DNA of 64,000 bases from positions 186,001-250,000 of the forward strand of contig SKCR01033646.1 of the NCBI GenBank assembly GCA_019454045.1, written 5' to 3'. The translations under genes and the position numbers were made by a program. Every line of letters begins with the position of its first letter. Positions within the stretch are counted from its first letter, which is position 1. Shown here piece after piece: positions 56,516 through 64,000 of the stretch. This DNA comes from Zanthoxylum bungeanum (taxonomy: Eukaryota > Streptophyta > Magnoliopsida > Sapindales > Rutaceae). The notes beneath the pieces were generated by a model that saw only the letters and a program-made list of their open reading frames with translations, was not told the DNA's origin and did no database searches.

Positions 56516-57560
56516 TGTTAATTTGTGGGGCTCTCGTTAGCCGTCCGATTTGAGCTTAGTTTGGGACATTTTTAGCTGACTTGTTCTAATATCAATAGTC
56601 TCTAAATATAATCCAAGTTCATTTGACTAATTAATTTAGATTTATGTTAGTTGGAGATTTTTATTTTAATTTGGTTCAAAGATTTGGAGGAGAATCCGGA
56701 TTTTCATGTTTTGGCGTGGCGTGTCATCTTGTTAATTGTTATGGATACACAACGCAACTAGTGGGTACGATGTCGTTTTAAAGAGATTATTTTTAGTTAA
56801 TATAATTATTATAGTAAATATTATCTGTAAGTTTCTTTTTATACCTCTAATTTTATTTAATATTACAAGTATAATTAATTAATGATAATTAATTAATGAT
56901 AATTAATTAATGATAATTAAAAAAAAAATCAATTATACTCTAAAAACGGCGAAAATCTATCATACAATTGAGGTATTGTGTTATCTGTGTAACAATCTAA
57001 TAATTTATTAATACGTTTGTTAAAATATTAGAAAATAATTAAAAAGATGGATATTAAATCATATATGTCATTTATTAATTTATTGATAATATCGTGTCAT
57101 TTATATTTTCGTTGCACCAAAAAAGTACTCTTATGAGAATTATAATTTGAGACGAATGAAAAAAGCAAGTCATTTTTATAGGAAGCATGTAGTATTAAAT
57201 AGAGCTATGGCAGTATTTAAGTTATTTTTAGGGAAAATCTTTTCATATTTTTTTTTCATAATTATCCATTATATTTTAATTTTTTTTTCATATTTATCCA
57301 TGGGATCCTTATTATTTTAATAATAAAATATCGATATTATATCCAATAATATTACTGTTAGAATAGTAGTAAGAATTTAAATCATGACGCTACATCTTAT
57401 TTCTTATCGATTGTGATTCGAGACGAAAAAGTTATTATTGTCAAATTTTTTAATCGAAATGAAATTATTTTGAATTGTTGTCTAAATTTTTATTTGGGAT
57501 GATTCTCATTTTGAATTTTGTACTGATACGAGATTTCAAAATCGATCGAAATTTGAGATT
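56516..57560. other. 3' flank of the B-box gene, AT-rich
   Basis: Four copies of TAATTAATGA close together at 56871-56913. No gene seen. Confidence 0.5.
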
Positions 57561-57584
57561 TTTGGTTGAAGATGTTTTTATGCA

Positions 57585-58150
57585 ACCATTTTCCTACGAG
57601 GTCAATTGTCCGCTTTCGGATCTCAACAGAGGCGTATGAGGCCGCTCACTGGCACTCCCATATGATTTTGTCCTCGTAGGAGCTTCATCCATTGACTTGG
57701 TTATTGGACATATGACGACTCTCACTATAGCTAGCTCCTCATACGTCATGATTATTGAGTGTCATATGAATTCTTATAGTGACTAGAACCAATGACCTCA
57801 AGTCCTTATATGATTTCTAAGTCACCCTATGGATCATCAAGCCAATTATAAAGGTTGGCTTTTTTATAAAACGTGTGTTGTTTTTGCCACCCTCTTCCTA
57901 CAATTTCATTTGACCGCTTAGGATGGAGGCGCTCGGGGCTACTCTCCGAATGGTATTGTATAATTTTGTCCCTTTGGGGAGCCTCACCCACTTGAGTGGT
58001 GGTTGTTGGGCAGGTACCGACTCTCACTATGACTTCTCGAAGAATTATGATTATTAAGTGGCATATAAGCAATTGGTGAGACTCGAATAAAGGATCTCAA
58101 AGTATTTATAAGGTTATTATCCTCACCTATGGTACGACCAGGGCTCGATA
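57585..58150. repeat. Two diverged copies of a ~290-bp repeat in tandem
   Basis: Copy 1 (about 57590-57835) and copy 2 (about 57885-58150) share, in order: an ATTTGACCGCTT/AATTGTCCGCTTT-like start, a GAGGC block, ATGATTTTGTCC/ATAATTTTGTCCC, GGAGC(T)TCA, GACTCTCACTAT, CATGATTATTGAGTG/TATGATTATTAAGTG, and a final segment like GACTCGAATAAAGGATCTCA. The last part on the minus strand resembles a B-box (TTCGAGTC), so a SINE-like or longer transposon origin is possible. Confidence 0.55.
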
Positions 58151-59350
58151 GAAATAGAAATGACGACGCCCACTAAAATCTTAAGGGAACCGCTCACTAT
58201 TCCTATGAGGAGTTTGCTGAGTATTCATCTAGATGATCTTTGTACCATTGTTATTGATTCAAGTGTTACAGAATTGCTTGAAATAAGGATAAATAACTTT
58301 CCTCAAAGTGGTACTTAGGACTAATGCGTTCCAAGGCGAAACAAAAGAGAGAGACTCACGCTCAAGTAACTGAGCGGGTTTGACCATGGTGGTTACCATA
58401 GATGAGACTAAGAAGCTTATAATGATTTTGAAATCGTTGGTTCGAGCCTCACCAAGAATTTATATGTGGGATTGTTCGAAGAGTAGTCCTAAGTATCTCC
58501 ATCCCAAAGCTAACAAATGAAAGAGAATGATATAAAAATACACCTTCATGGCTTCATCTGACAATCCTAAACAACAAAAACCTGATATTTAATCATTAAA
58601 AAAAAATAGAGATTTAATAAATAATTAAGAAAAAAAAATTAGAGATTAGACCTATTTCATATTAATTTTGTTAGGAAGCAATTTGAGTTGCTTTTGATCA
58701 CATCAATTCATAGATAATTACTAATTAATTTTATAATCTTTGTTTCATATGTAACTAAATATCTGGGAACCCATCACCTCCGTGGCTCCACTTAGAATTT
58801 AATTCAAATAAAGTAAGATTAGTATCCTTTTTTTTTTTTTGCTACTGAAAGGAACATATGACTGTTTTTGCCAGCCGTCACATCAAGTGGGGTGAACTCT
58901 ATTATAAACTTTGGGAAAAAAAAATTGGTGGCTCAAGGATTAGGGAGCACACAATTCAATTAATGACGAAGGGCATATTTAAATCACTTTTTTTTTTAAA
59001 TAGAAAATTTACGAAAACGAGTCATTTATTTAATTTAAATACAAAATTAATCTCAATTTAAATAAATAATTTTATCAAATCAATAAAAATAAAATGGATA
59101 ATATTAATCATAATTTCACATTTCTCAGTCTTATATTTCTCAAACCAATCCTCCCATCTCTCACAAATTTCGGATTTTGATTAAGAAACTCCATTTTAAT
59201 AATATATATTTTTTTCTCAAGGTTTATTAGCTTTATTTATTGTGTAATTTTTTTTTATGGAACTAACTTGAAAATAAATTAAAATGTTGTTTAAATATAT
59301 TAAAACTACTTGTACACTAAGTATTTGATTATAACTTTCCAAAAAAAAAA
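58151..59350. other. Intergenic; tail of a similar repeat, then AT-rich
   Basis: 58.37-58.48 kb has TGACCATGGTGGTTACCATA and TCGTTGGTTCGAGCCTCACC, a B-box-like motif, and may be another SINE-like remnant. The frame 58858-59061 is low in information. No gene supported. Confidence 0.4.
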
Positions 59351-59826
59351 AGTATTTGATTAAATGTATTAATGAAATTATTTTAAAATTTTAAAAAATA
59401 TTTTATTATTCTTACTTAAACTAGCACATGGTTCGTACTTTGTGCGGATTGAGTATATATTTTAGGTATATATCTTGTAAATATTTCGAATCTTGTCAAT
59501 TTTATAGCCTAAATAAGACAATTGATTTACCTACATGTAATATTTATGTCTTGTTCATTTTTCTATCGGTTCTCAAATAATATTTATAAGTATTTGATTA
59601 AATGTATTAATGAAATTATTTTAAAATTTTCAAAAATATTTTATTATTCTTACTTAAACTAGCACATGGTTCGTACTTTGTGCGGATTGAGTATATATGT
59701 TAGGTATATATCTTGTAAATATTTCGAATCTTGTCAATTTTATAGCCTAAATAAGACAATTGATTTACCTACATGTAATATTCATGTCTTGTTCATTTTT
59801 TTATCGGTTCTCAAATAATATTTATA
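59351..59826. repeat. 238-bp tandem duplication
   Basis: AGTATTTGATTAAATGTATT starts at 59351 and again at 59589. The two copies are nearly identical over the full 238 bp (a handful of differences, such as TATTTATGTC/TATTCATGTC). A recent local duplication; each copy includes CTAGCACATGGTTCGTACTT. Confidence 0.93.
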
Positions 59827-61100
59827 ATTCATTGTGCAAGAGCTAATACTCAGAGTTTGCATCATGAATAATAATAAATAATAAAAAATTCACAAAATAA
59901 AAAAATTATAAAAATAATACAAAATAAAATAAAAAATAACAATAAACCCGAAATTCAAAAATTAGCTCGGTTTTTTGGCGAATACTATTTTTATATTTTT
60001 ATTTTAATAGGATATTATAGTTTTATATTGTAACATGTTTTTTATTTTAATAAATTTTTTTATTTTTGTAATTGAATAATTAAAATATTAATTGTATATA
60101 TTAAGTGTCACATATATTTTATATTTTAATAGAAGATTATAATATATCTTCTTACTATAATGAGTAATAAAAATTAATTATAGAGATTAAATGTCATGTG
60201 ACGAAGAAAGTTTAAAAATATTTAATACACATATATTCTTTATTAGATTATCTGTGATATTATTTAAAAATAAATCAGATTGTATAATATGTTTTATTGT
60301 TATAATATGATTTTTATTTTAAAAAAATATTCATTTAATTTTATAATTTAATAGTATTTTTAATTTTAATATAATAATATAATATATTTTATTGTTATAA
60401 TACAGTTATTATAAAATTATAATATGTATTTTTATTTTAATAAGTTTTTATTTAATAAAAAAAATATTTGTAAAAATATTTTAATTTTTTAATTAAATAA
60501 CACAAAATTAATTGTAATATGATTTTAATTTAATATTATAACTTTAATATGAAATTGTCACGTGGCGCGTTGATGATATTTAAAAATGTTTAACATATAT
60601 ATATAGTATAAGTTATAGAAAACTCAAAATGAATGATATGCATGTAATATTATAAATTAATTAAGAAATTATAAATTATAAAATTAAGATGTTGGGCATC
60701 AATGTATATGTCTAGAGTCCAACATGGAAATTCGATATATAACGTGAGTGTCAATACCTTAAATTTAGTGAAATATAAAAATAAAAAATGATAAATTAAA
60801 TCCTAAAATATTTTGTTTGGTCATTGATTATATTTTTTTGAATGAGAATTAATAATGGGGTGAGAATTGTAAATTCCCCTTTTTTTTTTGTTTTAACAGC
60901 AGAATTTGTTTAACGGTTGTAAAATTAAGGAGTCATTTCGGTTGAAAATAATAAATGAGTACATGGATGAGAATAAAAGTTATGATGAGGTTGGAAACTT
61001 TTTGTTTTTGTTTTTGTTTTTGTGGTGGAGATCTGTTGAGTAGTACTTTTGATTTTGAAGAAGCAATTTGTCTTGTGGTGGGAAATTTATACTTGTAATT
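59827..61100. repeat. AT-rich modules, second cluster
   Basis: 60.0-60.6 kb repeats the phrases seen at 52.85-54.48 kb, including GTCATGTGACG...TTTAAAAATATTTAA near 60190 and GTCACGTGGCGCG...TTTAAAAATG near 60555. No ORF. Confidence 0.55.
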
Positions 61101-61154
61101 TTTATTATATTATTAGGAGTATTGATTCATCATCTTAGGATTCTGCTGACCATG

Positions 61155-61196
61155 ACTTTTTAATTTTTAATTTTTAATTTTTAATTTTTAATTTTT
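61155..61196. repeat. (TTTTTAA)n short tandem repeat
   Basis: About five units of TTTTTAA. Confidence 0.85.
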
Positions 61197-61378
61197 TGCT
61201 TTGTTTATTATACCATGCACCATGAAATATCATGGGCATTGGCTCTGTATGTTGAGTTGGTGATTTGTGAAGCACTGGCCATTCTTTTTCATAATGTTAC
61301 TTGCTTCTATGATTGGGTCCTTTCCTAAACTATAATTAATATGAGTTCAGTAAATATTAATCATGAGGTATATTAATG

Positions 61379-61380
<2 letters not shown>

Positions 61381-61417
<37 letters not shown>

Positions 61418-61428
61418 ATATATATATT
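61381..61428. repeat. (AT)n microsatellite
   Basis: Two (AT)n runs joined by ATTATA; directly adjoins the end of SINE copy 4, where a simple tail would be expected. Confidence 0.85.
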
Positions 61429-61600
61429 GGAAACCTTTGAAATTCCGTCACCAAATCACTCGATTCGGACTTAAACAAAGTAGATAAAACTCTCGACTGT
61501 CTCAAATTCTTATAAGAAATATACCATCTGGATTCAAACTCATGACCTGATAACCAAATCCTAAACCATTTTATCATGAATATTCCAATATTATATATTC
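61428..61600 (-). mobile_element. SINE-like element, copy 4
   Basis: Minus strand: GATTTGGTTATCAGGTCATG, GAGTTTGAATCCAGATGG (B-box variant), TATTTCTTATAAGAATTTGA, GACAGTCGAGAGTTTTATCT and GGTGACGGAATTTCAAAGGTTTCC. The family's end TTTCC abuts the (AT)n tract. Confidence 0.68.
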
Positions 61601-62212
61601 ACTCTTTATTATTTTTTTTGGAACAAATTATGCTTTATAACCCATTATCATGTTGATGCATAAAGCATGATTTATAAGTAGTGTTGATGTATGACAAGTG
61701 GTCCCACCAAAATAATGAAGATAGAAATGGGAGAAAATTATTATTATTATTATTTAAAAAAAAAAAGAGAGAAAAATGGGTGAATTTTGAGGGGAAAATT
61801 TAAAAGTAAATATGGAAGAACTTTATTCTGCTTGAAGTTGACATCTTAATATGAAAATGAATGGAGAAGAAGGATTGTTCCTAATTTTGGAAAAATAAAG
61901 TGACATTACAATTTTACAACTTTATGATCTTATCTTGAATTATGATATTTCATATATCATATGCTTTATTGCTTCAACTAAAGCATTTTCTTACTAATAT
62001 GCAGACCAAAAAGATTATGCAGTCGGTTCAAACTCGTGCCACATAACAAATCAAGCCTGTGATACAATTTCCTTGGCCAGCAAAATTCCTTGAGGGAAAA
62101 AAAAATGCTATATACATTTAAAAGAGCGCGGTTGTTTACTTGTTCATGAGATTTAAGACTATTATTAAAGTGCTTCCACTATAAATAGGATTAGAAAATA
62201 TCATAATATTCG
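61601..62212. other. Intergenic, no gene seen
   Basis: AT-rich; nothing recognised. Confidence 0.5.
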
Positions 62213-62222
62213 TAATTTTATT

Positions 62223-63097
62223 GGCATAACCCATAATTAGCCCACTGAATTTTTATCCGACATCTCAATAGCCCACTAAATTTTTATTTTCACCCATTAG
62301 CCCACTGAACTTTTAAAAACGGTGTAACAAACCCATTTAGTGTAACGCCGTTCCGTTTACCGTCCACGTCAGATTTTTCCGTTAAGAGTTGATGACGTGG
62401 GGTGGCAGCCAACAATGCAAATGCCAAATATAACAGAACACATATTTGACCCACTGAACTTTTATAATACATCTCATTAGCCCCATGAACTTCAATATTT
62501 TACCTATAAGCCTACATAACTCTAAAAAATGATGTTAAAAACTCTTTATAACTACATAAACCATCATCAACACAATCATGTCTTGAAAAAAATTACAAAT
62601 GGTATATTAATTTCATTTAAACATTAATCAACACTACTAAAAAAAAAATTCGATATTAAAAAAATAATATCGAATTAATTTCATTTACTAGTGTTGATTA
62701 ATGTTCAAATAAATTAAATAGACCATTTGTAATTTTTTTCAAGACATGATTGTGTTGATGATGATTTATGTAGTTATAAATGTTTTTAACATCATTTCTG
62801 AGAGTTATGTAGACTTATAGGTAAAATATTGAAGTTCAGGGGGCTAATGAGATGTATTATAAAAGTTCAGGGGGGTCAAATATGTGTTTTGTTATATTTG
62901 GCATTTGCACTGGTGGCTGCCACGTCATCAACTCATAACGGAAAAATCTGACGTGAACGGTAAACGAAACGGCGTTACACTAAATGAGTTTGTTACACCG
63001 TTTTTAAAAGTTCAGTGGGCTAATGGGTGAAAATAAAAGTTTGGTGGGCTATTGAGATGTCGGATAAAAATTCAATGGGCTAATTATGGGTTCTGCC
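62223..63097. mobile_element. Foldback element with ~430-bp inverted arms (MULE-like)
   Basis: Begins GGCATAACCCATAATTAGCC and ends GGCTAATTATGGGTTCTGCC. The two arms pair over almost the whole 875 bp, meeting near 62660 in an AT-rich centre (TTCGATATT...AATATCGAA). It is flanked by TAATTTTATT on both sides (62213-62222 and 63098-63107), a 9-10 bp duplication as made by Mutator-like transposases. It has no coding capacity. The minus frame at 62290-62472 is within the arm and not a gene. Confidence 0.88.
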
Positions 63098-63107
63098 TAA
63101 TTTTATT

Positions 63108-64000
63108 CATGTATTAAGATCTAAAATCTCACATCTGACGGATATGAGTATACTCTGAATCAGAATTGTGGTGTGGGGAGTACTGCTTGATCATTTCTAT
63201 CAACTTAAAGCCCTATTTACGATTCTTTTTATGTTATGCAGAAGTATCATTTTAGATAATTGACATAATCTACATTACTAACCCGTTGTGTGTATTTTGG
63301 TGTTCCTTCTTATCCATCAGTTAAATAGATAATATAAATGAGAAGATAAGCTTATGAGCTCCTTCTTCTTACAAGCCAATTTTTAAGAATGAGTTTTACT
63401 CATAGGTTTATGACAATTGGTATTAGAGCAGATACGACACCGAGTATGAGATTAGACGCACCATGTCGAATATGAGATACAATATAAATGCGACTTCGAA
63501 ATTGTTGATGCGGAAAAGGCAACATGGGGAGGGCTGTTACTCGAATATGGGATCCGCGAAGTCATCTAGTTGGGTATGATGGGTCGCTGTAAACATTAGT
63601 TGCGAAACATTGTGAAATATTATGATTCAAAATCTCACATTAGTTAAATAGAACAATAAAATTGAGAATATAAATTCATGAGCTCCCTCTCATTTTTAAG
63701 GATGAGTTTTACTCATGGATTTGTAACTTCCTATTTTGAATATATGACGAAATGGATAGTAACTTAACACTTAACCATTGTAATATGCAACACATTTAGA
63801 TTTAAGAGTACCATTGGTGATAAAATTTACGGTAACAAGATAAATGATTCTTAGTTTCTCTATAAGTGGTCCAATCCTTGTGTGTAATTGAATTGTATTG
63901 GCTGTTGGGAAACTTGCAGTGGGAAATCTAATTTTTGAGTCGTGTAGGACAATTTCTTAAAGTAATATTTGCCCCCATTATGTGTTGTAAGAGTTGTAAG
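63108..64000. other. Intergenic with a diverged direct duplication
   Basis: 63317-63419 and 63642-63729 share AGTTAAATAGA, GAGAA/GAGAATATAA, TTATGAGCTCC/TCATGAGCTCC, and AATGAGTTTTACTCATAG/GATGAGTTTTACTCATGG. TGGTATTAGAGCAGATACGA near 63419 resembles the stock phrase of plant retroelement leaders. No gene seen up to the window end. Confidence 0.45.

Overview
The window looks like nuclear DNA from a eudicot flowering plant. It is AT-rich, its protein genes have short introns with GT..AG ends, and the gene families (plant NHL protein, ATL RING-H2, fasciclin-like, PLS-class PPR, PBP1/KIC EF-hand, single B-box protein) and repeats (Tat-type Ty3 elements, plant LINEs, hAT and MULE derivatives, SINEs) are all typical of plants. 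I cannot name the species. Family names are recognised from memory of protein sequences; no search was run.

Layout. 1-7.2 kb: a tRNA-Tyr remnant beside a SINE, a dead OTU-like gene of transposon origin, and a seven-exon NHL-domain gene (3707-6659, +). 7.2-36.3 kb: a nested block of transposons. A broken LINE (pieces at 7.2-7.63 and 15.72-17.33 kb) flanks a Ty3-type element A that has lost most of gag-pol (5' LTR 7631-8584) and the 3' end of another Ty3-type element on the minus strand (LTR 10520-12704). After a small hAT MITE comes element C (19118-36338), about 17.2 kb, with both LTRs, a perfect TAGAT target duplication, a decayed gag-pol carrying two RNase H domains (Tat lineage), several tandem arrays, and an antisense ORF. 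C itself hosts a solo LTR, a truncated copia element and an hAT element. 36.3-64 kb: gene space with an ATL-type RING gene (minus, two apparent frameshifts), a fasciclin-like protein gene, a methyltransferase pseudogene, a MEF22-like PPR gene without a DYW domain, a PBP1/KIC-type EF-hand gene (minus) and a single-B-box gene. Between them lie SINEs, MITEs, (AT)n tracts and very AT-rich repeats, and near the right end an 875-bp foldback element.

The six host genes are independent transcription units with no operon-like logic. The EF-hand and B-box pair may be a conserved neighbour pair, since I recall the same pairing twice in Arabidopsis. I saw no clearly new biological system. The most unusual items are the antisense gene of element C, a dense G-box cluster in one LTR, the loss of the DYW domain from the PPR gene, the paired frameshifts in the ATL gene, and several elements whose exact ends and target duplications can be read directly.
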